Assembly: GCA_015501595.1 (NCBI GenBank)
Contig: JADNRX010000165.1
Coordinates: 51,123-115,122 of the forward strand
Length of the DNA stretch: 64,000 bases
Source: Hymenopellis radicata
Taxonomy: Eukaryota > Basidiomycota > Agaricomycetes > Agaricales > Physalacriaceae
Reading direction: 5' to 3'
The translations under genes were made by a program, and so were the position numbers. Positions 11,885 through 23,282 of the stretch are shown piece by piece; the stretch's first letter is position 1; each line of letters opens with the position of its first letter. The notes under the pieces were generated by a model. That model saw nothing but the letters and a program-made list of their open reading frames with translations, was not told the origin of the DNA and searched no databases.

Positions 11885-13526
11885 ATGGCACCTCAATCCT
11901 CTCTCCAAATCTTTCCCAAGAACGCGCTGGCCTCTCTGACTAAATTCACCTTCACCTCACCTCGATCTTGGTTTGCCGCACTAGCGCGCCAATCGATCCT
12001 CTCCGCCATGGGCGGCGCTATTACTATCGGATCTCTTGTCGTCGACGACTGTGAAGGGACGCACTCGTATGGCACCTTCACACCAGATTGCAACCACGTC
12101 CACATAAAGGTTAAGAGCGATGACTTTTGGCTCCGCCTTTTATTGTGAGCACATCGCGGTCCAACTTGTACACACATTCTGATCGGTGCTTCTTCCTCAG
12201 ATCGGGTGATCTAGGCTGTATGTCGCGTAACTGCCGATCTTTTCAGCGTTCTAACCCTATATAGTCAGCGAAGCCTATATGATTGGCGATATCGAGGTGC
12301 CTGATCTCAGAGCTGCTATGAACGTAAGTACAGATTCGCGCTGTGCTCTCAAGCGGTCGCTAACCTCGACAATCAACTAGCTCTGGCTTGATAACCAGTC
12401 TGGGATGGAAGACACACTATCCTCAACATTCACTCGCATCACATCAACTGTCTCCGGATTCTATAACTCGTATCTCGGTCAGACTAAGGCGAACGCGCGA
12501 CTTAACGTGATTGCATCGTACGACCAGTCAAACGAACTATTCAAGGCCTTCTTGTCCCAGGAAATGATGTACTCATGTGCCTTGTGGGACGACGCAGAAG
12601 GCGGCGTTCGTGGAGACCTCGACTTGGGCCCTACACCGGGCGACCTTGAAGCCGCTCAACGCCGCAAACTTCACCATGTCCTGAGACAGGCGCGGGTGAA
12701 GCCTGGTGACCACATACTTGAATTTGGCTCCGGGTGGGGTGGCCTGGCAATTGAGGTTAGCATTATTCGGCGCCTCACATGCTCTTGCTTATCGCTAAAG
12801 GGAACAGGCTGCCGGCACTTTTGGATGCACAGTCGTCACCCTGACGCTATCGATTGAGCAAAAGACCTTGGCTGAGGAACGGATCATGGCAGCTGGTCTC
12901 TGTGACAAGATTACGGTTCACTTGATGGATTATCGTGACATCCCGTTGTGTTGGGAAAACGCGTTTGATGCGTTCGTGTCGGTGGAGATGCTCGAACACG
13001 TAGGATCGCAACACTACGCGCGCTACTTTGACCTCGTGTCCTTTGCACTCAAGCCCCACGGCGCCACCGCCGTTGTATCAGCGTCGACGTTCCCGGAGTC
13101 GCGGTATTCATCGTATCAGGCGGAGGACTTTATGCGAAAGTACATGTGGCCCAATTCCTGCCTGCCGTCCGCCACCGCTCTCATACAAGCCGCGTCACCC
13201 CACTTTAACCTTGATCGCGTCGAGAACCACGCGGCGCATTATCCTCGAACCCTCAGGGAGTGGGGTAGGCGTTTGGACAAGAACTTGACACAGGAGACGG
13301 TGGCGAGGGACTACCCCGGATTACACGATAACCGGGCATACGACGCCTTCAAGAAGAAGTGGCAGTACCTGTTCGCATATGCTGGTGCTGGCTTTGCGAA
13401 GGGCTATATTACATGCCATATGTTGACCTTTATACGCGAGGCGAGTTTTCCACTTTCTTTGTGTGATGAATCCTCACTGACCTCTTTTGCGCTCTACAGA
13501 ACGATGCACCTGAAATTTGCGATTAG
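11885..13526 (+). CDS. Cyclopropane-fatty-acyl-phospholipid synthase family methyltransferase
   Basis: Six exons (11885-12144, 12201-12217, 12265-12323, 12381-12755, 12808-13440, 13500-13526) give 456 residues. After an N-terminal extension comes the family's FWLRLLLSGDLGFSEAYM segment, the SAM-binding loop LEFGSGWGG (about residues 226-234), SIEQK, the active-site-region phrase SVEMLEHVG, and the C-terminal KKKWQYLFAYAGAGF and FIRENDAPEICD end. Enzymes of this family transfer a methyl(ene) group from S-adenosylmethionine to a double bond of an acyl chain in membrane phospholipids. The second exon is only 17 bases, and the last intron (13441-13499) is GC-AG. Without those two the conserved motifs are lost, which supports them. 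The product could alternatively be a related fatty-acid or sphingolipid methyltransferase. Confidence 0.92.
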
Positions 13527-14230
13527 AAAACGCGTCCGCGTTGGCGTATCAAGAGGTCCCAAAAGGTTCGAACTCGCATTCACCTGGGGAAGCGCGTAAT
13601 CGGTATATCATTCGATTCTCTATACCCATCTAGCAAAGTGTTATTTATAGTTGTCGAGTTCGCGTCAGCCTCTTGGAATAGCATCGTGTAGTTTTATCAT
13701 TAGCATTATTGACATCGGACATCACCCTAGACTGTACTAGTATCAGATTATTCGCGTATGCATTTACACTATATACTAGAACACGTTCCCGCCGTAGTAC
13801 AGCGCCACACACCCTATACTATTTACACAAATAGAGCTGCGCATGGCTGAGCCAGGATTATTTATCGGAGCGAGTCATGGAGCAACCGGTTTCTCAGAAA
13901 GAGATTAATCAGGTTCAGAAACATCATCTATGTTACCTGGGTGCGAACAGTCTGATCAATGACGGCGAGTGAACCTGAGATCCACGCACCTAAGCGCTAC
14001 CCAGTTGGAGGATGATACAGCAACCCTTGAGATTGATTCACCTGCCGCATACACCAACGTTGTATAGAGTCGATTACACGGAATTCCACAACGTAAAGCT
14101 TAGGGAGGACTCGCCCCTTCAAACATAACACTGTCAGCTTCCGATGTCAAAGATCCGTCCATAGCATACGACCGAGCTACATCGTATACGTCAGTTACGC
14201 TCATTCAATCAAGGACCTCAGAGTCTCAGT
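13527..14230. other. Intergenic, nothing recognised
   Basis: 3' region of the cyclopropane synthase gene and the upstream region of the next gene. AT-rich, with no open frame of interest. Confidence 0.4.
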
Positions 14231-15145
14231 ATGGCATCCCATGAGTCACAGTTATCACCGCCACCTGTAGGTCAAACGGATCATCAACCGCAAGATCAGC
14301 ATCAATATGAGTATCAGCGCGTCCCGAAAGCTATCCACTTTGGGTTTAGAAAGCTCCAGTGCTTTAGGTGGGCGCATCAATCGCGCTACCGCGCTTTCCC
14401 GTCCTAAAAGAGCGAACAATGACGCCATCACGTGGACAGTGTGGATGGGTTAAATGCTGTTGGAGGGAGTCATTCGTTGTCCCACCACCACCATCACAGA
14501 AAAATGGCACCCTATCACCCTCGACCTCTCGTCCGAGAGAACGCTTTCTACGCTCCAAGACCAGGGCCCTCGCCTTATCAACAACCCCAGCCTCTCCAGC
14601 GCGAGCCGGCTTATTACTCCCTCCCCATCGACAGCCCCCCAAGGTTCCCACATTTCCAGACCATCGGGCGGGGCGCGCTCAAGCGGGAGCCTGCGATGTA
14701 TAATGTTGTGCCCCCCGAACAACAGCGCTCAAGAATTCCTGCACCAATTTATGCAGAGGCTGGAGCTCCACGACCACAGATTTACCGTGCTGCCGGTGTC
14801 GCGGCCGTTTATGTAGTCCCTAGGATGTCCTCGTTAAAGAAGAGAAGAGAGTGCGCTGGGGCAGTTGCACCGACCGTAGTGGGAGCGGACGCCGACACCA
14901 TGTGAAGAATGTTAAGTCTACATATCCTGAAGTATGTGTCCCTTGGCCTTTCGACAAATATACGTTGGAACTGACGATCTCTTTCACAGGACGTCACACA
15001 TCGCCCCACACGCCAACCGCGTCAGCTCCTCAAACCGGGGAAGAGACTACACAAAGATGGATCACACCCATCGTTGATCCCAACCTTTGGATCCAGCAAG
15101 AAGGTCGTCCTCAAGGGCCATTACAAGTGGGAGAGCTCCGGCTGA
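14231..15145 (+). CDS. Unknown protein with repeated PLxRExAxY motif
   Basis: Exon 1 (14231-14367) is Gln/His-rich. Exon 2 starts at 14440 after an intron, joins in frame, and carries SHSLSHHHHHRK and then three spaced copies of a short motif: PLVRENAFY, PLQREPAYY and ALKREPAMY, each followed by a Pro-rich spacer. The product is basic and Pro-rich. Near 14820 the frame probably slips by one base, because the alternative frame continues with VLVKEEKRVRWG. After a further intron (from 14902, ending at 14989) it ends with SSKKVVLKGHYKWESSG at 15145. If the frame does not slip, the protein stops at 14905, or at 15077 after splicing. No family is recognised. The same motif occurs in the minus-strand gene at 39.5-40.8 kb. 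Confidence 0.55.
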
Positions 15146-15434
15146 ATTGTTATGAAGACTGTGCTTGTTGTACCTCGCTGTTTGTTGTATTCCATGACAC
15201 GTATTTATTGTAACGGATGGCATTTTAACTGCCAATGCGGATGGGCAGATATCCAAAGCTAGTCGCCGATCTCAGTCCAGTCATAGAAACACTCGAAGAA
15301 TTCACACGAATCACAGAGCAGGCCTAGTAGTATCAAAATCACGATCAGTGACTCTTCAGGTTCAGATTAGAGATGAGAAGTTTGTTTTTCAGTCATACAA
15401 CGATTCAAGGGCACAGTATAGTAGTATCCAAGCG

Positions 15435-15966
15435 TCAACTTTCAACCAAAGAACAGCGACGGCTCATCACGGGAGTCAAAGGAGTAGGAGTCTTCTGTCC
15501 ATCTAGGAGGAGCGGCGAGCAAGAGGGCGAGAAGTTGGAGTCTACAACTTGAATGAGACATCCCAAGCACTGAGAAGGGCATGCAGTGGTTGACTTGGAA
15601 CACTTCTGCACGTTAAGCGGGCGCTTCGGAGTCTTGACAGGCGAGGCGAGGATAGTAGAAAGGCGATTTGACTTGAGAGAATCGTGCAAGAAGGAGCGTT
15701 GGGAGATACAGGAGCGAACAGGAGTAGTCGGCGCGGACTGCAATACAGAGCGGTTGTCTGTCTATCGTTCTAGTCAGCAAGTGTAGAGTTGCTCAAGTAT
15801 TAGAACCTACTGGAATATAAATGCGCTTATTGAAACGCCTGGATCGGCAGGCCAAGTACAACGCGACAGTTACAGAGAGTATGAAAAAGGCGAGAAAGAA
15901 ACACAACACGTAAAACAGTGCGCGGCGTTTGACTTCTGGTGCAGCATCCGGAATAACCATCGACAT
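15435..15966 (-). CDS. Small single-pass membrane protein
   Basis: Two exons (15966-15811, 15737-15435) encode 152 residues. A hydrophobic segment at about residues 17-40 (ALFYVLCFFLAFFILSVTV) is followed by a basic stretch (CRSRRFNKR) and a Ser/Pro/Cys-rich tail, so an N-out signal anchor with the tail in the cytoplasm is likely. No family is recognised. Its start codon is 66 bases from that of SPT4 on the opposite strand. An alternative upstream in-frame start at 16041 would overlap SPT4, so the ATG at 15966 was preferred. Confidence 0.7.
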
Positions 15967-16032
15967 CTTGGTGGTTTTTGCAAGGTCGCGCTGATCACGT
16001 GTCCATTTACAGCTTGATCTGCAACCGCCATC
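15967..16032. promoter_or_regulatory. SPT4: 66-base head-to-head promoter (SPT4 / membrane protein)
   Basis: Only 66 bases separate the two divergent start codons, so both core promoters and 5' leaders must overlap each other or the neighbouring coding regions. TGATCACGTG at 15993-16002 contains CACGTG, an E-box-type site that could be bound by bHLH factors. No TATA box is seen. Confidence 0.5.
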
Positions 16033-16518
16033 ATGCCGCACGAAAAAGAAGTCCCCGAAGTTATCCCCATGCCCAAAAACCGGAATAACAGGGCATGTCT
16101 GCTATGTTCCATCATTCAGACCAGCGGTGACTTTCGCGCGAATGGTTGTCCCAACTGCGAGAACGTCCTGCATGTAAGCATGCCCCGCGCCTGCCGCAGT
16201 GTATACCTAACTGTGCTTTCCTGCTTCAGCTTGAGGGAAACCCTGAACGCATATTAAGCTGCACATCGCAGTACTTTGACGGCATGATAGCTATGATCAC
16301 CCCGGAGAAGAGCTGGGTAGCCAAATGGCAGAGAACCAGTGCGTTTTCTGTTTTTCTGTTCGCGCTTTTCTGATACGTGTATACGTGTAGGCACATTTGT
16401 GCGCGGCATATATGCGGTCCGCGTGAAAGGGAGGATACCTGAAGATATCGAGGCGGAACTTCGGGACCAGGACGTCACATATCGACCGCGCGATCTGACT
16501 GCCGCAGAGCAGGATTGA
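16033..16518 (+). CDS. SPT4: Transcription elongation factor SPT4
   Basis: Three exons (16033-16173, 16230-16338, 16391-16518) give 125 residues, close to the usual size. The zinc-ribbon cysteines are present as ACLLCSII and NGCPNCE. They are followed by the conserved ISCTS-like LSCTSQYFDG, a WVAKWQR segment, and the C-terminal GIYAVRVKGRIPEDI. Spt4 pairs with the NGN domain of Spt5 to form DSIF, which keeps RNA polymerase II processive. All key residues are visible and the exon sum is in frame. The N-terminus before the zinc ribbon is somewhat extended and acidic. Confidence 0.95.
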
Positions 16519-17393
16519 TTTAACCTGCTCCGTATCGAATCATCTGTACAACATATTTTCCCGCTGTATCATCGCTGTCGTTTCAGCTCTGTCATTGCTT
16601 TTCTGGCCATTTCGTCGAGTTTTGCACTCGCGCAGTCATCTGCTGATCTCGAGGACACGTATTGTGGTCAGTGCGCTATAAACTATGGTACCCTATCATG
16701 CTAGTGTCGAATATGTGAGCTATGAAATGGCGAGTGCCGTTGATTACTTGATGTCCAATATGACTAACAAAACGATTTAGCCTCATTCCCGCTGGAGATT
16801 TTTGAGGGGATCGAGATTCTATTCCAGAAACGATGACCTTACAACGATGAAGTAAATGCCAAGGCCTTGACGCTATTGTTCTCGCTGGGGACTTCAGACC
16901 ACCATAGAATCTGAGTGTTCTGCGATCATGCGAGAAATGTGAGTGGACGAGAGATGGTGTGATGAGGTTAAGGGAGAGGTGTGGTCACCGGCCATCGTCC
17001 TATAACTCTGTTCCGGAGCTCCCAAGCCATTTATTTGTTTGGCCTCGTCTGTACAACGTCGCGACAACAATCTACTCAGCGGACCTTTTTGTCAGAACTT
17101 CTTCGTCTCCCGTCGTCGATCCACGGGAAAATCCTCGCCTCCGGGGTAGCTCTTGATGACGTCGAAGCCTTCTATTTACTCATCCCAAACGCGTAAAGGA
17201 CACGGATGCCTGGCTGCATCACCCTATGCAGGCGGATCGGCGGCTGTCCAGTCATGACTCTTGCTTTCGTCCCAATTTCGGCAACTCTCAGATTATTCAT
17301 TCTAACAGTAATGCCCAATCACAGGTCATGGATTATCGCACACTCGTCAGGAGCCATGCTGCGAAGTTGGGGGCAGCTTTACGTTGAGGAGGG
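16519..17393. other. Intergenic, no supported gene
   Basis: Short random frames only. The right end forms the promoter of the peroxidase gene. Confidence 0.4.
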
Positions 17394-17400
17394 TATAAAA
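17394..17400 (+). promoter_or_regulatory. TATA box of the peroxidase gene
   Basis: TATAAAA lies 57 bases before the chosen ATG. It is followed by a C/T-rich leader typical of highly expressed fungal genes. Confidence 0.6.
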
Positions 17401-17456
17401 CCCATGGTTATTGAGGAAGAAAGGCATCTCACTCACCCCCTTCTACCTTATTCGCC

Positions 17457-18517
17457 ATGGTTTTCATCTCGTCCTTGTTCTTTGTTCTTCCCGCTCTTGC
17501 TCTTGTCAAGCAAGCTAGTGCTTTTCCCGGTGGTGGCGACCATCATAGTCACGATGATCATAAATTCATTGCGCCTGGTCCCGACGATGTCAGGAGTCCT
17601 TGTCCTGGATTGAACTCGTCGGTGTATTTTCTTTCATGCGCTATATACACGTCTAACAAGCTTCAACTTATACAGTCTCGCCAACCATGGTTACCTTCCT
17701 CGCGACGGCAAGAACATCACTATCCCGATCATGATGAAGGCGGGGAACGGTGAGGCTTTCGCGCCTACCACAATTTATGGGCGTTTTCTGATCTCTATCT
17801 TTGAACTCACAGATGGCTTCAACGTCCAGGCCGAGGTGATCCTCCTCGCGGCCAGAGTCAGTCTTTTGACCTCGACGTACGCCTGGGATGCCTTCAGCTT
17901 GGAGGACGTCAGACTGTTAGTGTTCACCTCCCTCTCTCGGTGTGCTTATTCTGACTTGGGAAATGTAGTCACGGCAACATTGAGCACGACGCGTCCGTCT
18001 CCCGCATGGACGAAGCGCTCGGGAGTAACTGGGAGTTCAGCGAAGAGATCTATTCCGTCCTAGCCAACTCGAACCCGGGCTCGGATAATTACAATGCGTC
18101 GTCTGCTGGGGCGGTTCAGCACGAGCGCCTGCAGCAGTCTTTGAGGGATAACAATCACACGCAGAACACGCTCAGCGAGATGACGATCCGGACCAGGGAG
18201 AGCTCGCTCTATTTGAGTGTCATGGGCAATGCAACAACCGGGGAGGCGCCGAAGAAGTGAGTTTGCAGTCGGTGGGGGGGGGGGGGGATTTTAGAGTTTG
18301 CTGACTGCGTTGTAGATTCGTCGATGTCTTCTTTAGGGAGGAACGTCTGCCCATCGAAGAGGGTTGGGAGAGGTCGTCTGTGCCCATCACGGGCACTACG
18401 ATTGGTCCCATTCAAGACATCATCTTCGCGACTTCGAATTGGGTCACCAGTGAAGGGCAATGTGCCTGGGTCAGGACCAGCCCCCATGATGACCTGAGTA
18501 TTGTTGGACCTCGCTAA
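17457..18517 (+). CDS. Secreted heme-thiolate peroxidase (chloroperoxidase/UPO family)
   Basis: Five exons (17457-17617, 17676-17749, 17813-17915, 17969-18256, 18316-18517) give 275 residues. A signal peptide of about 22 residues ends ...KQASA. The heme-ligand motif SPCPGLN puts the axial Cys at residue 49; NHGYLPRDG follows. The distal motif is HGNIEHDAS (EHD at 118-120), as in chloroperoxidase, not the EGD form of many unspecific peroxygenases; SRMDE comes next. The enzyme should use H2O2 to oxygenate or halogenate small substrates outside the cell, using a Cys-ligated heme. N-x-S/T sites occur near residues 68, 165 and 200. The fourth intron contains a 14-base G run. Subfamily assignment (halogenase or peroxygenase) is inference. 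Confidence 0.92.
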
Positions 18518-19473
18518 CTTATCCGTGGCGGCGGCGGCTTGAATTTTATAAATTTGTTTTCTGCTTTGCTATTTGGCGAACGCCTCTTACATCGTATCTT
18601 TCGTTTTAACTATTGCTTAGTTAAACCGAATTGGACAATCTTTCTTATGGAACTGTGTCAGTCTAAAACTTTGCTGATGTCCTGCCACCATACCCGGTGT
18701 TGGAATACGCTCACGTGGTCTTGGCCTTCAAGTTCAAACCAAGCTTTGACTCTTGGCCACCGTCCGGTCTCAAAATTTGTGGGGTTCTGGGTTATTACGA
18801 CGTGTTAACGCGAAGCTTGATGTTGGGGAGGACGAAAATAACCTGGCACACAGCTTCCCGTCTCAATTCAATACGCAAGGCCATTTGACGGCCATCGCGC
18901 TACTCGTGCTCTTAGTCATGATACACTCATGGTTGACAGTCAGGTCATGAACGGTTCAATGCATCCTCCAGAACACGGGAAACTCATTTGAGCCAGGGCT
19001 ACCTCATAGTTACACCTCTGCGGCTTATAACCCACATTGTAATCTTGTTGTAATCCTTAGGCTTTTGTTGTAGCGAGACACCGGGTGATCGTATTATACA
19101 CTTTTCAGGCTAGATGACGAGTGTCAGTGCGGAAAGCAGTACAGTGAAATTCGGCGGTGAAACTTGAGCTTGATCGCTGGAATTGGCCCGGCTGACTCGT
19201 TCGCTACAATTGTAGGAACTATGCGGACATTGCGGACTGGAAGAGCAGGTATGCTGAGCCCCACCGTGACACAGCCGCCATTAAACGTTGAACCCATGAC
19301 TCGGACGTAGGAGTCCCGTGGAAGACACATGCACTGGCATTTTCGCGAGAGCAAAGTAAAAGGTGATTCCTGAGAGCTTTCAGAGGTTCTAAGAGGCAGT
19401 GCCTAAGTCTTCGACGTCGTATGTCGAACCTTAGTCGAACCTGCGTCGAACAACTGTCCCGAGCCGGGCCGTT
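18518..19473. other. Intergenic, no supported gene
   Basis: About 950 bases without a convincing coding frame. It holds the peroxidase 3' region and upstream sequence of the lipase gene; an upstream lipase exon could hide at the right end. Confidence 0.35.
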
Positions 19474-21998
19474 ATGGGGCCGTGGCCTTCCGTTTCGAGG
19501 AGCCGCAGCAGGGCCGGACCTCCGAAGGCCCAGAAGGAATTTCACATGGGCGCAATCCAAATATGCTACATTCTCGTCGTCGTCTCAGTTCGTACCATCT
19601 GGTGCCCCTTCACGACGATGGTGAGTATTATGGATAACTGGGATTCCTACACGAGGCAGAGCCTCGACTTTGCCTCCTCTGCTGCGGCTCTGGGTTTCTC
19701 TGCGGCCAAGGCGGGCACACGACTGGGAGTGAGTCTTTCAGCTACTCCACGCCAGAGATATTTACCGTTGACATCTCTCCAGTTCTCGGTAACGCGAGGT
19801 ATTGTTTCTACTGCGACCAAGGTCACGTCTACCGTGGTCGACCATACCCTATTTGGTGGAAACGAGGTCGCAGCACCAGTGCTTAGTGGAGCTGTGGCGT
19901 CCGTTATCACGCTCGTCGAACAGATAACACTCGCGCCCATTTTCCTGAGCGAATACATAACATCGACGTCTATTTCTGCAGCTCATAGCTCTATAAACGC
20001 CCTCACCGTCATATTTCCTGGTAGCCACGAGGCGTCCTTCTCTCTAGTTTCTTTTGTGGCTTTGGTACGGCGGGAATGGGCCGCAGAAGGTGAGGATGGT
20101 AATCATCTCCCGGCGAAACACTACGGCGTAACCCAGATAACGCGTGGAATTATCGCTTGGGTTTCTCTACAAGGTGTTACCCAAGAATGGCAAGAGAAAG
20201 CCTTCTTCCAGCACCTCAAAGAAATCCATGTGCGTGATCCACCCCGTAGCCTCGAGTCGCTGCGCGCACGTCGAGGCTCCCGCGTGCGCGTCACTTCCGA
20301 TGTGATCTACCCGGGCGACGACCGCGCCCAAATCATCGCAGCCGATATTGGTGAAGCTCCGTCACGCGCTAGATCCATGTTTTTCCGTGCAAAGCCCGTT
20401 CGCACGAAGATAAACCCTCAGACGTTCGTCGAGCCCAAACGGCTGTCCAACAGCGCTCTCAAAGCTACATTACGACGGCTTTCCAAAATGGTCTTGTACG
20501 GCTACGGTGGCGCCAGTCTGTTGTTCTTCGGTGTGCCCCTTACGACACCTGGCGCACCTCCTGCTGGATCACCGCAGGCTCGATCCGAGGAATCACAGCT
20601 CGCGAATGCGATTAACGCGTCCGAGGCAGAGGCGAGCGGGGACCTAGCGGCGCGCGAGATGCCGGATGTCCCGGAGGAGTACTCATGGTGGGACGTGCTG
20701 TTGGGAAAGCACGACCACGAGATCTTTGCGGCGTTTTCCAACGACAAGGGCACGGCGCACTCCCACAAGGATATTGTCATCGGTCAGGAGCATCTCATGC
20801 CCCGCTTTTGGGTCCTTGCAGATCACAGCCGGGGTCAGATTGTGCTTGTCATACGCGGAACGATGTCTCTTAATGAGATTGCGGTGGATTTAACTTGCGA
20901 CCCGGTAGATTTCCAGCCTGCGAGTCCGTCAACGCCTGAGGATACGCCTGTTCCGGGACAGTTCGCTTTCCCTACAGAACCTACGGTGGACGAGGATGTG
21001 CCCAAGTATCAGGTACACGGTGGTATACTCCAGATGGCAAAGGCAATGGGTGATATTGGTAGACCAGTCCAGGTAGCCGTTCAAGAGGCACTGCATAGAA
21101 ATCCTGATTATGGTGCGTGCAGGTTTTCCCGGTCGTTTATCATGCTCAACTTCCATAGACCTTGTGATGTGCGGGCACAGTTTGGGCGCCGGTGTTGCTT
21201 CCATGTTGGGTTTAGTGAGTATAGCCTTCGGGTTCCTCTTCACTTCTGACACGGACTGTTAGATGTGGGCGGACGCAAAGACGTGTCGAACAGTGAAATC
21301 TAGCGGTCTTCCCGTTGATCGGCGTGTTTCCGTCTACTGCTTTGCACCACCGTATGTACACATTGCCTCTCATTGCTGTTCGGCTGACTCTTTCCCAGAT
21401 GCACAACGGATGTTCCCTTGTCAAAGCTTGCGGAAAACCTGATTGTGTCGTTTGTGTACTCGCACGATGTTGTATCGCGGCTGTCCATTGGTACTGTCAC
21501 GGACCTGCGGAATGCTGCAATGTGGTTGTGCGATGCCAACGCGGCTGATGGAGAACTGCAAAACTCTGGCCATTCAGCTGTGATTGAGCGCGCGGGCAGG
21601 TGGAAGTCTGGCTGGGGATCGCCGGAGGATCCGGACTGGGTTCGTGTGTTTTTTGATGTTGTTAAATCCTACGTTGAATTTCGTTTCAGTTCATCGCTAT
21701 GCGCAAGACGCTGGAGGCCAACATGAGGCAGCCAAGGAAACTCTACCCTCCAGGACGCTTGTGGTGGGCGCTCAGAGACAGCGATCTGTGTCCACCACAT
21801 CGTTCGGAGGATCATAGTAGCGGGGACGACAGGCTCCGACTGTTCGAGGTCATGGATGTCGAGAAGGTTTTCTCCCAAATCATCTTCGCCAGAGACATGT
21901 TGAGGTTGGTCCTTTAATAATCAGTTTCGACTCGGCTGACGGTTTGAAGCGCCCACCTCCCGCACAAGTACGACAGCGTACTGCACGACCTGCTATGA
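19474..21998 (+). CDS. Class 3 (sn-1 diacylglycerol-type) lipase
   Basis: Seven exons (19474-19728, 19783-21112, 21159-21214, 21263-21351, 21399-21639, 21690-21904, 21950-21998) give 744 residues. Hydrophobic N-terminal segments suggest membrane association. The alpha/beta-hydrolase core shows WVLADHSRGQIVLVIRGTMS, the nucleophile elbow LVMCGHSLGAG (Ser about residue 536, split by an intron), YCFAPP after it, and VYSHDVVSRLS carrying the expected Asp. Such lipases cleave the sn-1 acyl chain of diacylglycerol or related lipids. An acidic Ala/Glu-rich insert lies near residues 350-380. The start is uncertain: in-frame ATGs at 19543 and 19618 are also possible, the latter in the best context for initiation. 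The reading frame is clean throughout. Confidence 0.9.
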
Positions 21999-23171
21999 TT
22001 TGATTTTCGCCATCGAAGTGTATCTCCATTTTGTATAATTCTGTGTATCTGACGCGCTATCATGCTAGTTAACTTATGTATACCAGGGATTCTATTTACA
22101 TAGATGACGACTAGACAACTCCAATTGCTTTACGGTCTTGTAGACACGAATGCTTGTAATACCAAACAGAGTTGTGAGTTAGAATCAACCTACTGTACTG
22201 TTCGCAAGTATGTGGTACAAATACCACTCTCTTTTCGTGTACACATCCTCGCGAATACTTACTGCTTGATAAATGAGCGACGGTACATACGGTGTCTGAA
22301 TTCGGTCGCTTAGTCAGCATTACTGGCTTGACCTCCTTCCTCTGTCAACATGTCACGTCCTACCTCTACCGTGAAGAATATGAGCAGCATAGCGCCGCAC
22401 TGGTGGTAGATGACGTACGACGCGCTCTACGAATGATCTCCAAGCGAGAATCTGCATGCCAGTCAGTTCGATGACTCTTTGCGTCACGTCTCGGACTCGA
22501 GAACAGTGATTTTTGTGGATAACATGGCGTTTCATGTCGGTCTGAAGGCAGGCAATGGCAAGGGTCTCGTATCGTATAATCGTTTTCTCAACACCCACCT
22601 TCTGTGCGAGTTGAATCTCCCACTTGGCGGCGACTGTGTTGGAGGCGATTCATACTGGCAGTGCTAACCGCAAGCACTAGAGCTCCTCAGGCTAGTTGGA
22701 ACAGCATGTTTCTATTGACTTGGTGAACCTATTCCTGCATTCCTTATCCACCTCCAAGAAAAAAACTTGATGATGATTGACGCCTCATTGTTCGTGAATA
22801 TTCGGTGAGTTCCGGGTTTTTGTTCTTTATTGTGTCTGCTCATGGATTGTCTACGTAGGTCATGGGAAAGACCGACAGCGTTAGCCTGCTCACCGCTTGA
22901 GAGCACTAAACTGTTAACACAGATAGCTATGCTACATCGCCACTCGAGCATGTTGACAGTAATGTTTTTTTCTCAGTTTGCAGCTCGCAGTTACACCGTC
23001 GATATTGAACAGATTGGTTCGCCTCCCTTTTGTTTCCCTTCTTTTTGTACGCAGCGCTTCATAACCTGGAAACCTCTCAAAGTACAAGGCCTTACCGAGG
23101 TCCTAAGTTGTTGTTGTTGTTGTCATAGCACTAACTACTTGATCGGTCCTTTTGTACAGCTTGCCCCCAGC
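21999..23171. other. Intergenic, no supported gene
   Basis: About 1.2 kb with only short open frames. A short GTT run (about 23108-23122) is present near the right end. Confidence 0.4.
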
Positions 23172-23179
23172 TTTATAAA
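23172..23179 (+). promoter_or_regulatory. TATA box of vWA gene 1
   Basis: TTTATAAA lies about 104 bases before the ATG, followed by a CACC-rich leader. Confidence 0.5.
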
Positions 23180-23282
23180 TGCTTGCGCCTCCAGCTTTTG
23201 TTCATTCACCTCCACCTTCGCCACCACCACCCCGACCCATCTTCACTTTTTTCCTCCGAACCTCAAGGTCGCGATCAACATC

